Assembly: GCA_047971485.1 (NCBI GenBank)
Contig: JBKDZR010000089.1
Span: forward strand, 1 to 13,081
DNA length: 13,081 bases
Source of the DNA: JBKDZR01 sp047971485
GTDB taxonomy: Bacteria > Pseudomonadota > Alphaproteobacteria > Rhodobacterales > Rhodobacteraceae
Direction of reading: 5' to 3'
Below the pieces are notes generated by a model, which saw nothing but the letters and a program-made list of their open reading frames with translations, had not been told where the DNA came from and searched no databases. Every line of letters begins with the position of its first letter. The first letter of the stretch is position 1. A program made the translations under genes and the position numbers. This document shows positions 6,063-13,081 of the stretch, in pieces.

Positions 6063-6625
6063 CGGAAATTCCGGCGGAAAAGGCCGCGGTTCGGGCGGCG
6101 GCGCGACAACGCAGGGCGGATGCCGTGGGCCAGGCGGATGTGGGTGCTGCGTTGCGTCACTTGTCCGAGGCGCTGGCGCCCTTTCGCGGTCAGCCGGTGG
6201 CGGGCTACATGGCAATGCAGGGCGAGATTGACCCGCTGCCGCTGATGACGGATCTGGCGGCGGCCGGGCCGGTTTGCGTGCCGGTGATCGAGGGCCGTGA
6301 CCGGCCGTTGCGTTTCCGCGCCTGGCAGCCCGGTGCGGCGCTGGTCAAGGGCACGTTCGGCGCGCTGATCCCGGAGACGGGGGACTGGATCGTGCCGCGT
6401 GCGCTGATCGTGCCGCTTCTGTCGTTTGACCGTGCTGGCTATCGTCTGGGCTATGGCGGTGGCTTTTATGACCGGACGCTGGAAAACCTGCGCGCTCTGG
6501 GCGGCGGTTTTGCCGTGGGCTTTGCCTTCGGGGCGCAGGAATTGCCGGCGGTGCCGATCGAGCCGACGGATCAGCGCCTGGATGCCATCGCGACGGAGAA
6601 GGGCCTGTGGCGCTTCGATCGCTGA
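6059..6625 (+). CDS. fthC: 5-formyltetrahydrofolate cyclo-ligase (MTHFS)
   Basis: The enzyme uses Mg-ATP to convert 5-formyl-THF back to 5,10-methenyl-THF in the cytoplasm, clearing an inhibitory folate. The 188-residue length fits the family (about 180-200). The hallmark YRLGYGGGFYDRTL lies at about residues 128-141, preceded by PRALIVPLLSFD. An N-terminal basic segment (KAAVRAAARQRR) corresponds to the usual RKxxRxxRR start. The chosen start is GTG 6059-6061, which shares GTGA with the mgtE stop; no good separate ribosome-binding site is seen, so translational coupling to mgtE is likely. The frame stays open further upstream only inside mgtE and that part is not real. The YmdB-like gene follows after 41 bp, a familiar pairing in alphaproteobacteria. 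Confidence 0.93.
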   Translation: MTEIPAEKAAVRAAARQRRADAVGQADVGAALRHLSEALAPFRGQPVAGYMAMQGEIDPLPLMTDLAAAGPVCVPVIEGRDRPLRFRAWQPGAALVKGTFGALIPETGDWIVPRALIVPLLSFDRAGYRLGYGGGFYDRTLENLRALGGGFAVGFAFGAQELPAVPIEPTDQRLDAIATEKGLWRFDR

Positions 6626-6666
6626 ATTCCCTTGCCCCGGATGCCCCCGCCGCCTAGGCAGATCCG

Positions 6667-7494
6667 ATGAGGATACTTTTTCTGGGCGATGTCGTCGGCC
6701 GTTCCGGTCGTGTGGGGGTGATTGACCATCTGGCGGATCTGCGGACCCGCTGGGGCGTGGATTTCGCGGTGGTGAACGGTGAAAACGCCACCGGGGGCAT
6801 GGGTCTGTCGGGGGATCATGCGCGTGTCCTGCTGAAGGCCGGGGCCGATTGCGTGACGCTGGGTGATCATGCCTTCGATCAGCGCGACATGATGGGGTTC
6901 ATCGACAAGGAACCGCGCCTTATCCGGCCGCTCAACTATGCCAAGTCGGCCCCCGGGCGCGGTGCGGCGGTCTTCCGGCTGGCGGATGGGCGCAAGATCC
7001 TGGTGGCCCAGATCCTTGGTCAGGTGTTCATGAAGCGGCCCTTCGACGATCCGTTTTCCGGGATGGACCAGGTGCTGCGCACCCATCCGTTGGGCGGTGC
7101 GGTACAGGCCGCGCTGGTCGATGTGCATGCCGAGGCGACATCCGAAAAGATGGCCATGGGGCATTTCTGCAATGGGCGGGCCAGTCTGGTGGTCGGGACC
7201 CATACCCATGTGGCGACGGCGGATGCCCAGATCATGTCACGGGGTACGGCCTATCTGACCGATGCCGGGATGTGCGGCAGTTATGCCTCGGTGATCGGCA
7301 TGGACTGCGAGGAACCGTTGCGCCGGTTTGTCACCGGCATGGGCAAGGGGCGCTTTACCCCGGCGGCGGGCGAGGCAACCTTGTCGGGCGTCTTTGTCGA
7401 AACCGATGACCGCACGGGTCAGGCCGTGCGCGTGGCCATGGTGCGCCAGGGCGGATGCCTGGAAGCGGCCGGGCCGGCGGATATCGGTTCCTGA
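6667..7494 (+). CDS. YmdB-family metallophosphoesterase (TIGR00282 type)
   Basis: The 275-residue protein matches the YmdB family throughout. In Bacillus subtilis YmdB is a dinuclear-metal 2',3'-cyclic-nucleotide phosphodiesterase affecting biofilm and motility. Metal-site motifs are present: GDVVG with Asp8, NGEN with Glu39 and Asn40, GDH with His68, DVHAEATSEK with His154, and VVGTHTHV with His179 and His181. At residue 67 the usual Asn of the GNH motif is Asp, a change that may be common in this bacterial family. The end region (RRFVTGMGKGRF, then GEATLSGVFVETDD) is conserved-looking and the length is normal, so it should be active. The start has an AGGCAG ribosome-binding site. It probably belongs to the mgtE-fthC transcription unit. 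The cellular substrate in alphaproteobacteria is not known to me. Confidence 0.9.
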   Translation: MRILFLGDVVGRSGRVGVIDHLADLRTRWGVDFAVVNGENATGGMGLSGDHARVLLKAGADCVTLGDHAFDQRDMMGFIDKEPRLIRPLNYAKSAPGRGAAVFRLADGRKILVAQILGQVFMKRPFDDPFSGMDQVLRTHPLGGAVQAALVDVHAEATSEKMAMGHFCNGRASLVVGTHTHVATADAQIMSRGTAYLTDAGMCGSYASVIGMDCEEPLRRFVTGMGKGRFTPAAGEATLSGVFVETDDRTGQAVRVAMVRQGGCLEAAGPADIGS

Positions 7495-7518
7495 CACGCT
7501 GCGCTTGCACTGACGCGG

Positions 7519-7556
7519 GACAAGTCGCAAGGTGCTGTTTCAAACAAGCGACAAGT
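7519..7556. promoter_or_regulatory. Direct repeat GACAAGT (31-bp period) around palindrome TGTTTCAAACA
   Basis: GACAAGT occurs at 7519-7525 and again at 7550-7556, 31 bp apart, about three helical turns. Between them at 7536-7546 is the 11-bp palindrome TGTTT-C-AAACA. They fill most of the short gap before the SLC13-type permease. A regulator-binding site is possible; chance occurrence in so short a motif is not excluded. Confidence 0.25.
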
Positions 7557-7566
7557 GGGTTTCACC

Positions 7567-9345
7567 ATGCTGCCATTTCACCTACCCGAAGAAGCCCACG
7601 CCATTCTGGCACTTGTGGTGGTCGGGCTGATGTTTCTGGGGTTCCTGCGGGAAAGCTATCCGACTGAGGTGGTGGCCATCGCCGGGTGCTCGGCCATGCT
7701 GGTTCTGGGCATCCTGCCTTATCAGGCCGGGGTGGCGGTTCTGTCGAACCCGGCGCCCTGGACCATCGGGGCGATGTTCATCGTCATGGGGGCGCTGGTG
7801 CGCACCGGGGCCTTGGACTGGTTCATCCAGCGCACGGTGCGATTGGCCGATGGCCGGCCGAAAATGGCCATAGGGGTGCTGATCGCCTTTGTGATCGTGA
7901 CCTCGGCGGTGGTGTCCAACACGCCGGTCGTCGTCGTGATGATCCCGGTCTTCATTCAGGTGGCGCGGTCGTTGCAGGTGTCGCCCTCGAAGCTGCTGAT
8001 CCCCTTGTCCTATGCGGCGATCATGGGGGGCACGCTGACGCTGATCGGGACATCGACGAACCTGCTGGTCGATGGGGTGGCGCGGGGCAACGGTCTGGCC
8101 CCCTTTTCGATCTTCGAGATCACGCCCATCGGTCTGGTCGTGGTCTGCTGGGGGATGATCTATCTGTCGGTCATTGCCCCGCGCCTGTTGCCGGATCGCG
8201 AAAGCATGTCCGCGATTCTGGGGCGACGGTCCAGCATGAAGTTCTTCACCGAGGTCGCGGTGCCTGAGGAAAGCGCCCTGATCGGTCAGCCGGTGACCGA
8301 GGTCGATCTGTTCAAGCGTGACGGAATGCGCCTCATTGACGTTTTGCGCGGGGATGCGTCCCTGCGGCGCAACCTGGCCGATGTGCGGCTGGAGGCCGGG
8401 GACCGGGTGGTTTTGCGCACCCAGATGGCCGAGCTGCTGGGGCTGCAAAATCACAAGGATCTGAAGTCGGTGGACAAGTTGTCCTCGGTTGCGACCACGA
8501 CGGTTGAGGTGCTGATCACGCCGGGTTGTCGGATGGTCGGGCGCTCGCTGGGGTCGATGCGGCTGCGGCGGCGCTATGGGGTCTATCCGCTGGCGGTGCA
8601 CCGGTCGAACCAGAATATCGGTCGGCAGATGGATGATCTGGAGGTGCGCATTGGTGACACCCTGCTGCTGGAGGGCGCGCCGGCCGATATCGGGCGTCTG
8701 GCGCAGGATATGGGGCTGGCCGATGTCTCCCAACCGTCCGAGCGCGCCTATCGCCGCAGCCACGCGCCCATCGCCCTGGCCAGTCTGGCCGGGATCGTGA
8801 TCCTGGCCGCCTTTGGGGTGGCGCCGATCCTGAAGCTGTCGGTGATCGCGGTGGCCGTGGTGCTGCTGACCCGCTGTATCGACGCGGAAGAGGCGTTTTC
8901 CTTTGTCGAAGGGCGTCTTCTGGCGTTGATCTTCGCGATGCTGGCCGTCGGGGCGGCGCTCGATGCCTCTGGCGCGGTTGATCTCATCGTCACCGCCATC
9001 TCGCCGCATCTGGGGGCTTTACCGCCGTTTCTACTGATCTGGGCGGTGTTCCTGATGACCTCGATCCTGACTGAACTGGTGTCGAACAACGCCGTTGCGG
9101 TTGTGGTCACGCCGATCGCCATCGGGCTGGCCCAGGCGCTGGGTCTGGATCCCCGGGGGCTGGTGGTTGCGGTGATGGTCGCCGCCTCGGCCAGTTTCGC
9201 GACGCCCATCGGTTATCAGACCAATACGATGGTTTACGGGCCGGGCGGCTATCGGTTTTCGGATTACCTGAAGGTGGGGATACCGCTGAACCTGAGCATC
9301 GGCTTGCTGGCCTCGGCCGTGATCCCGTTGATCTTTCCGCTTTGA
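7567..9345 (+). CDS. SLC13/CitM-type permease with two TrkA-C (RCK_C) domains
   Basis: This 592-residue inner-membrane protein has the layout of bacterial DASS/SLC13-like transporters: a first block of membrane helices (about 10-210), two cytosolic TrkA-C domains (about 229-295 and 312-388), and a second block of helices (about 395-590). Signature loops are visible in each half: GGTLTLIGTSTNLLVDG in the first and SFATPIGYQTNTMVYGPGGY in the second, which line the substrate site in this superfamily. TrkA-C domains usually sense small ligands or gate transport. Sulfate, thiosulfate, di/tricarboxylate or metal-oxyanion transport are all possible and the sequence does not choose. ATG 7567 is used as start; GTG 7555 in the same frame is an alternative, and neither has a strong ribosome-binding site. 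It ends just before a strong terminator. Confidence 0.88.
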   Translation: MLPFHLPEEAHAILALVVVGLMFLGFLRESYPTEVVAIAGCSAMLVLGILPYQAGVAVLSNPAPWTIGAMFIVMGALVRTGALDWFIQRTVRLADGRPKMAIGVLIAFVIVTSAVVSNTPVVVVMIPVFIQVARSLQVSPSKLLIPLSYAAIMGGTLTLIGTSTNLLVDGVARGNGLAPFSIFEITPIGLVVVCWGMIYLSVIAPRLLPDRESMSAILGRRSSMKFFTEVAVPEESALIGQPVTEVDLFKRDGMRLIDVLRGDASLRRNLADVRLEAGDRVVLRTQMAELLGLQNHKDLKSVDKLSSVATTTVEVLITPGCRMVGRSLGSMRLRRRYGVYPLAVHRSNQNIGRQMDDLEVRIGDTLLLEGAPADIGRLAQDMGLADVSQPSERAYRRSHAPIALASLAGIVILAAFGVAPILKLSVIAVAVVLLTRCIDAEEAFSFVEGRLLALIFAMLAVGAALDASGAVDLIVTAISPHLGALPPFLLIWAVFLMTSILTELVSNNAVAVVVTPIAIGLAQALGLDPRGLVVAVMVAASASFATPIGYQTNTMVYGPGGYRFSDYLKVGIPLNLSIGLLASAVIPLIFPL

Positions 9346-9404
9346 GCGGTTGATTCGGCGCCGGTGGAATGCACCTGCGGCAACACATGCGGCTACGGCA
9401 TAAA

Positions 9405-9430
9405 AAAGGCCCGCATTTCTGCGGGCCTTT
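9405..9430. terminator. Bidirectional intrinsic terminator between the permease gene and glnA
   Basis: AAAGGCCCGCA (9405-9415) and TGCGGGCCTTT (9420-9430) form a perfect 11-bp stem with a TTTC loop. On the minus strand the stem runs straight into six T, a strong terminator for glnA. On the plus strand it ends in TTTCC, adequate for the convergent permease gene. Confidence 0.9.
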
Positions 9431-9450
9431 CCTGTTTATCCGACTGCCGA

Positions 9451-10857
9451 TCAGCAGCTGTAGTACATCTTGAACTCGATCGGGTGCGGCGTGTGCTCGT
9501 AGGCGTAGATCTCTTCCCATTTGAGATCCATGTAGCCTTCGATCTGGCTTTTGGTGAACACGTCACCGGCCAGCAGGAAGTCCATGTCGGCCGACAGCTC
9601 ATCCATGGCTTCACGCAGCGAGGCACAGACCGTCGGGATGCCGGCCAGTTCTTCGGCGGGCAGGTCGTAGAGGTCCTTGTCCATGGCTTCGCCCGGATGG
9701 ATCTTGTTCTTGATCCCGTCGAGCCCGGCCATCAGCAGCGCCGAGAAGCACAGATAGGGGTTGGCGGCCGGATCGGGGAAGCGGGCCTCGACGCGCTTGG
9801 CCTTGGGGCTTTCTGCCCACGGGATCCGCACGCAGCCCGACCGGTTACGGGCCGAGTAGGCACGCAGCACGGGGGCCTCGAAACCCGGGATCAGACGCTT
9901 GTACGAGTTGGTCGACGGGTTGGTGAAGGCGTTCAGCGCCTTGGCGTGCTTCAGGATGCCGCCGATGTAGTACAGGGCCTCATCCGACAGATCGGCGTAT
10001 TTGTCACCTGCGAACAGGGGCTTGCCGTCTTTCCAGATGGACATGTTCACGTGCATCCCGGTGCCGTTGTCGCCGGCGATCGGCTTGGGCATGAAGGTGG
10101 CCGACTTGCCATAGGCAGCGGCAACGTTCTGGATGACGTATTTGTATTTCTGCAGTTCATCGGCCTGATGGACCAGCGACCCGAAGATCAGCCCCAGTTC
10201 GTGCTGGCACGACGCCACCTCGTGGTGGTGCTTGTCGACCTTCATGCCCATGCGCTTCATGGTCGACAGCATCTCGCCGCGGATGTCCTGGCCATCGTCG
10301 GTGGGGTTGACCGGGAAGTAGCCGCCCTTGACGCCGGGCCGGTGGCCCATGTTGCCCATTTCATACTCGGTATCGCTGTTCCAGGACGCATCCTGGGCAT
10401 CGACCTGATAGGAAACCTTGTTGATGCCGACCGAATAGCGCACATCGTCGAACAGGAAGAATTCCGCTTCCGGGCCCCAGAAAGACTGATCGCCAATGCC
10501 TGAGGATTTCAGATAAGCCTCGGCCTTTTCAGCGGTGCCGCGCGGGTCGCGGTCATAGGGTTCGCCGGTGTCAGGCTCAACCACGGTGTGGTGGATGCAC
10601 AGCGTCTTTTCGGCGTAGAACGGGTCGATATAGGCGCTGTCCGCATCCGGCATCAGTTTCATGTCGGACTGGTCGATGGACTTCCAGCCGGCGATGGACG
10701 AACCATCGAACATGAAGCCCTCTTCGAGGAAATCTTCATCCACCTGATCGGCCATGACGGTGACGTGTTGCAGCCGGCCGCGCGGATCGGTGAACCGGAT
10801 ATCGACATATTCGATATCCTCATCCTTGATGGTCTTGAGAACCGAGTCTTTGCTCAT
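9451..10857 (-). CDS. glnA: Glutamine synthetase type I (adenylylation-regulated)
   Basis: GlnA makes glutamine from glutamate, ammonia and ATP as a cytoplasmic dodecamer. The 468-residue length and all the main motifs fit GSI-beta: the DGSSI latch at 51-55, the metal-site Glu residues in WGPEAEFF (127-134), the ammonia/ATP segment KPIAGDNGTGMHVN (258-271), the NPSTNSYKRLIPG loop (313-325), NRSGCVRIP (338-346), and VEARFPDPAANPY (356-368). Tyr397 in KDLYDLP is the site adenylylated by GlnE in enterobacteria, at exactly the same number, so covalent control is expected. The start has GAAGGA upstream. It lies 58 bp downstream of glnB in a glnBA operon and is followed by a strong terminator. Confidence 0.98.
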   Translation of the reverse strand: MSKDSVLKTIKDEDIEYVDIRFTDPRGRLQHVTVMADQVDEDFLEEGFMFDGSSIAGWKSIDQSDMKLMPDADSAYIDPFYAEKTLCIHHTVVEPDTGEPYDRDPRGTAEKAEAYLKSSGIGDQSFWGPEAEFFLFDDVRYSVGINKVSYQVDAQDASWNSDTEYEMGNMGHRPGVKGGYFPVNPTDDGQDIRGEMLSTMKRMGMKVDKHHHEVASCQHELGLIFGSLVHQADELQKYKYVIQNVAAAYGKSATFMPKPIAGDNGTGMHVNMSIWKDGKPLFAGDKYADLSDEALYYIGGILKHAKALNAFTNPSTNSYKRLIPGFEAPVLRAYSARNRSGCVRIPWAESPKAKRVEARFPDPAANPYLCFSALLMAGLDGIKNKIHPGEAMDKDLYDLPAEELAGIPTVCASLREAMDELSADMDFLLAGDVFTKSQIEGYMDLKWEEIYAYEHTPHPIEFKMYYSC

Positions 10858-10915
10858 GGACCTGGTTTTCCTTCTGTTACAGGGTATTAGGGGTTAATCT
10901 CTGGCAATGCGGCCC

Positions 10916-11254
10916 TTACAGCGCCGTTTCGCCTTCTTCTCCGGTCCGGATGCGGATCGCCTGATCGACGGTGGACACGAAAATCTTGCCATCGCCGATC
11001 TTGTCGGTCTTGGCGGCATCAAGGATGGCCTCGATCGCGCGTTCGACCTGATCGTCGGGCAGGACGACCTCGATCTTCACCTTGGGCAGGAAATCGACAA
11101 CGTATTCGGCACCCCGGTAAAGTTCCGTGTGTCCCTTCTGGCGCCCGAAGCCTTTGACCTCGACCACCGAAAGTCCCTGGACACCGATCTCCTGCAGGGC
11201 TTCCTTGACCTCATCAAGCTTGAATGGCTTGATGATGGCCTCGATCTTCTTCAT
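10916..11254 (-). CDS. glnB: Nitrogen regulatory protein PII
   Basis: The 112-residue PII protein is a trimeric sensor of 2-oxoglutarate and ATP/ADP that controls GlnE, NtrB and other partners. The T-loop segment GRQKGHTELYRGAEYVVDFL carries Tyr51, the uridylylation target of GlnD. The second signature is TDKIGDGKIFV (about 83-99). The C-terminus is normal. The start ATG has a GAGGGAG ribosome-binding site. Pairing with glnA just downstream favours GlnB over GlnK, which usually sits beside amtB. I looked for a clear sigma-54 -24/-12 element in the 140 bp upstream and did not find one I trust. The hydrate-repair genes are divergent from it across that gap. Confidence 0.97.
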   Translation of the reverse strand: MKKIEAIIKPFKLDEVKEALQEIGVQGLSVVEVKGFGRQKGHTELYRGAEYVVDFLPKVKIEVVLPDDQVERAIEAILDAAKTDKIGDGKIFVSTVDQAIRIRTGEEGETAL

Positions 11255-11395
11255 CGGTTTCTCCCTCTCGCGCTCTCTTGTTCATCGGGTGAGACCACTT
11301 TCCCCAAAGCGCGACAATCGGCTAGGGTCGCTGGCTGGGGTCCATGGTCCCGATTCACGTCGAGAGTATCAAAATTTAATCGTCATGCACGCCAA

Positions 11396-12058
11396 ATGAG
11401 CAAAATGAAAACTTGGCATCCCGGGGATGCGGGCAATGTAATCACAGCGGTGGAAATGCGGGCGCTTGAGGCCGCAGCCATGGCGTCTAGGCGGGTTTCC
11501 GGGGCTGTGCTGATGGGCCGGGCGGCAGCGGGGTGTGTCGCGGCGATGGGCGCCGCGCGCCCGGATCTGGCGGATCGCCCGGGGCGGGCGGTTGTCTTGT
11601 GCGGTCCGGGCAACAATGGCGGTGATGGCTATGGCATTGCGGCGCTGTTGGCGGCGGCGGGCTGGGATGTCGCGGTGTTCGCCCTGGGCGATCCGGCGGC
11701 TTTGGGGGAAGACGCGCGGATCTATCGGGACCGGTGGGCGGCGTTGGGTCCGGTCGGATCCCTGCCCGAGGCCATTCCCGTCCTGGCCGGGGCTGATCTG
11801 GTGGTCGATGCGTTGTTTGGCATTGGCCTGGCCCGGCCCCTGTCGGACGGGATCGGTGCGGTGCTGGCGGCTGTGCCCCCCGGCGCCTTTCGGGTGGCCG
11901 TCGATGTGCCCAGCGGTTGCGCGACCGACACGGGCGCGGTTCTGGGGACGCACAGGTTTGCTGCTGATCTGACGGTGACATTTCATGCCCCCAAGCCGGT
12001 TCATGGCTGGCTTGTGGATCAGGGCGCGGCGGTGATGATCGCGGATATCGGCCTGTGA
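11396..12058 (+). CDS. nnrE: NAD(P)H-hydrate epimerase (YjeF N-terminal type)
   Basis: The 220-residue protein corresponds to the N-terminal half of the bifunctional Nnr enzyme and epimerises R- and S-forms of damaged, hydrated NAD(P)H. It shows ITAVEMRALEAAAM near the start, the nucleotide loop GPGNNGGDG at 70-78, VVDALFGIGLARPL, and DVPSG at about 170-174. In most bacteria it is fused to the dehydratase; here the frame ends at TGA 12056-12058 and the dehydratase follows in another frame with a GTGA overlap. ATG 11396 is used; ATG 11405 in the same frame is equally possible, as neither has a strong ribosome-binding site. It is divergent from glnB. Confidence 0.88.
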   Translation: MSKMKTWHPGDAGNVITAVEMRALEAAAMASRRVSGAVLMGRAAAGCVAAMGAARPDLADRPGRAVVLCGPGNNGGDGYGIAALLAAAGWDVAVFALGDPAALGEDARIYRDRWAALGPVGSLPEAIPVLAGADLVVDALFGIGLARPLSDGIGAVLAAVPPGAFRVAVDVPSGCATDTGAVLGTHRFAADLTVTFHAPKPVHGWLVDQGAAVMIADIGL

Positions 12059-12921
12059 CCGGGGGCAAGGGGCGGTATCTGGGCGCGGGTCTGCGACCCG
12101 AGATGGTCGCCCGCCTGGCCAAGACCGGGGCGGCGCACAAGTATGATCACGGTCATGTGCTGGTCCTGTCCGGGGGGGCGGGACGGGGCGGGGCCGCGCG
12201 GCTGGCGGCACGGGCTGCGCTGCGGGTCGGCGCCGGTCTGGTGACGATCGCCGTGCCCGGGGCGGCGCTGGCCGAGCATGCCGCGCAGGTGACCGCCATC
12301 ATGTTGCGTGTGCTGAACGATGCGGCGGGCCTGCGCGATATGCTGAAGGACCGGCGCCTGAATGCGCTGTGTCTGGGCCCCGGGTTGGGGCTGGAGGCCT
12401 CGACGCGGGATCTGGTTGTCGTGGCCCTGGCGGCCCGGCGGCGCGTCGTGCTGGATGCCGATGCTCTGACGGCTTTCGCCGGATCGCCGGCAGCGTTGTT
12501 TGGTCAGTTGCATGGCGATGTCGTACTGACCCCGCATGCCGGTGAATTTGCTCGTCTGTTTCCAGATCTGGCCCCGAAAGGTCACCCAATTCCGGAGGGT
12601 GCCGTTCGGCTGGCGGCGGAACGCTGCGGGGCGGTGGTCCTGCTGAAAGGGGCCGTGACCCGGATCGCGACGCCGGATGGCCGGATGGCCGAGGTGGCGC
12701 TGACAGGCGCAGATGCCGCACCGTGGCTGGCCACGGCCGGGTCGGGCGATGTGCTGGCAGGGGTGATCACGGGGCTGCTGGCGCGCGGCTTTTCCCCGAT
12801 CGAGGCCGCACAGACCGGGGCCGGGCTGCATGGCGCGGCCGGGCGTGCCCTGGGCCCCGGCCTGATCGCCGAGGACCTGCCCGATGCCTTGCCCGGCGTT
12901 TTCCGTGCCCTTGGGGTGTAG
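12055..12921 (+). CDS. nnrD: ADP-dependent NAD(P)H-hydrate dehydratase
   Basis: The 288-residue ribokinase-fold enzyme dehydrates S-NAD(P)HX back to NAD(P)H using ADP (bacterial type). Motifs run in order: HKYDHGHVLVLSGG near the start, LGPGLGLE, VVLDADALTAF, DVVLTPHAGEFARLF, LLKGAVTRIATPDG, and GSGDVLAGVITGLLARG with catalytic Asp at about 232. Length and ending are normal. The start is GTG, sharing GTGA with the nnrE stop, and there is no clear separate ribosome-binding site, so coupled translation is likely. Together the two products add up to about 508 residues, the size of the usual fused protein. That leaves two readings: a natural gene split, or a one-base frameshift in a fused gene whose halves happen to be flanked by a usable GTG. 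Confidence 0.9.
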   Translation: MTGGKGRYLGAGLRPEMVARLAKTGAAHKYDHGHVLVLSGGAGRGGAARLAARAALRVGAGLVTIAVPGAALAEHAAQVTAIMLRVLNDAAGLRDMLKDRRLNALCLGPGLGLEASTRDLVVVALAARRRVVLDADALTAFAGSPAALFGQLHGDVVLTPHAGEFARLFPDLAPKGHPIPEGAVRLAAERCGAVVLLKGAVTRIATPDGRMAEVALTGADAAPWLATAGSGDVLAGVITGLLARGFSPIEAAQTGAGLHGAAGRALGPGLIAEDLPDALPGVFRALGV

Positions 12922-12981
12922 GTTGGGCAGAGAAAGCAGGCGGGGCGGCGAAATGGGGCGAGTAAACTTTCGCCTCGCCTC

Positions 12982-12995
12982 GCCGCTTCGGCTTT
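12982..12995 (+). terminator. Short GC hairpin with TTT tail after nnrD, weak terminator candidate
   Basis: GCCG-CTT-CGGC followed by TTT lies about 60 bp after the nnrD stop. A second inverted repeat, GGCGAAA (12947-12953)/TTTCGCC (12968-12974), precedes it. Either could end nnrD transcription before the tRNA gene, but the stem is short and the T-run is only three bases. Confidence 0.3.
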
Positions 12996-13043
12996 GCTAG
13001 ACAGCCGGCCAGCCACCGTCCCGTTGGGGAATCGTGGCGATCT

Positions 13044-13081
13044 GCGGGTGTGGCGAAATTGGTAGACGCACCAGATTTAGG
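13044..13081 (+). tRNA. tRNA-Leu (anticodon UAG), 5' half, cut by the window end
   Basis: The sequence opens with acceptor strand GCGGGTG and continues through the D-arm GGCGAAATTGGTAGACGC to the anticodon stem CCAGA (13071-13075), then TT and anticodon TAG (13078-13080). This matches the bacterial leuW-type tRNA-Leu reading CUA-class codons. The variable arm, T-arm and 3' end lie beyond the window. It is on the same strand as nnrD, about 120 bp downstream. Confidence 0.95.

Noticed and set aside
11255..11395. Sigma-54/NtrC promoter for glnB
   Set aside because: Only partial GG-N10-GC like matches were found (for example near 11335-11350); none has both good -24 and -12 boxes.
12960..13000. 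Tandem CGCCT/CGCCG units as a repeat array
   Set aside because: Only two or three short imperfect copies, explained by local GC richness and hairpin arms.
1..13081. CRISPR array, prophage, or defence island
   Set aside because: No spaced repeats, phage structural genes, integrase, or defence-type genes were seen; the only mobile or toxin sequences are the remnants at 113-483.

Overview
The window looks like chromosomal DNA from a GC-rich alphaproteobacterium of the Rhodobacteraceae (Paracoccus/Rhodobacter-like). The evidence is a strong G/C preference at third codon positions, the PII (glnB)-glnA pair divergent from NAD(P)H-hydrate repair genes, a PraR-like XRE regulator, and the pairing of 5-formyltetrahydrofolate cyclo-ligase with a YmdB-type phosphodiesterase. 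Genus is inference.

Layout. 1-112: last 36 codons of a TfdA/TauD-type Fe(II)/2-oxoglutarate dioxygenase. 113-483: a scar made of a decayed HipA-like kinase pseudogene followed immediately by the end of an IS5-family element (inverted repeat, start codon and first 14 codons of its transposase, reversed). 484-654: no gene, but several clustered inverted repeats. 655-1983 (-): trigger factor, tig. 2142-3131 (-): a zinc-independent quinone oxidoreductase. 3132-3367: divergent control region with two inverted repeats. 3368-4579 (+): XRE regulator, then a HisN-type histidinol-phosphatase. 4580-4685: leader with a 12-bp-stem hairpin before the Mg2+ channel gene mgtE. 4686-9345 (+): mgtE, 5-formyl-THF cyclo-ligase (GTGA overlap with mgtE), YmdB-family phosphodiesterase, and an SLC13-type permease with two TrkA-C domains. 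9405-9430: strong bidirectional terminator. 9451-11254 (-): glnA and upstream glnB, the nitrogen-assimilation operon. 11396-12921 (+): NAD(P)H-hydrate epimerase and dehydratase, usually one fused protein but here two frames joined by a GTGA overlap. 13044-13081: 5' half of tRNA-Leu(UAG), cut by the window end.

How the genes work together. Most are housekeeping: protein folding (tig), histidine biosynthesis (hisN), Mg2+ homeostasis (mgtE), folate repair (fthC), nitrogen assimilation (glnBA) and nicotinamide cofactor repair (nnrE/nnrD). I did not find a defence system, prophage, CRISPR array or unfamiliar multigene cassette. The points most worth a second look are the structured mgtE leader with its overlapping five-codon frame, the split Nnr enzyme, the hipA/IS5 scar, the palindromes between the quinone oxidoreductase and its divergent XRE regulator, and the tig leader hairpin.
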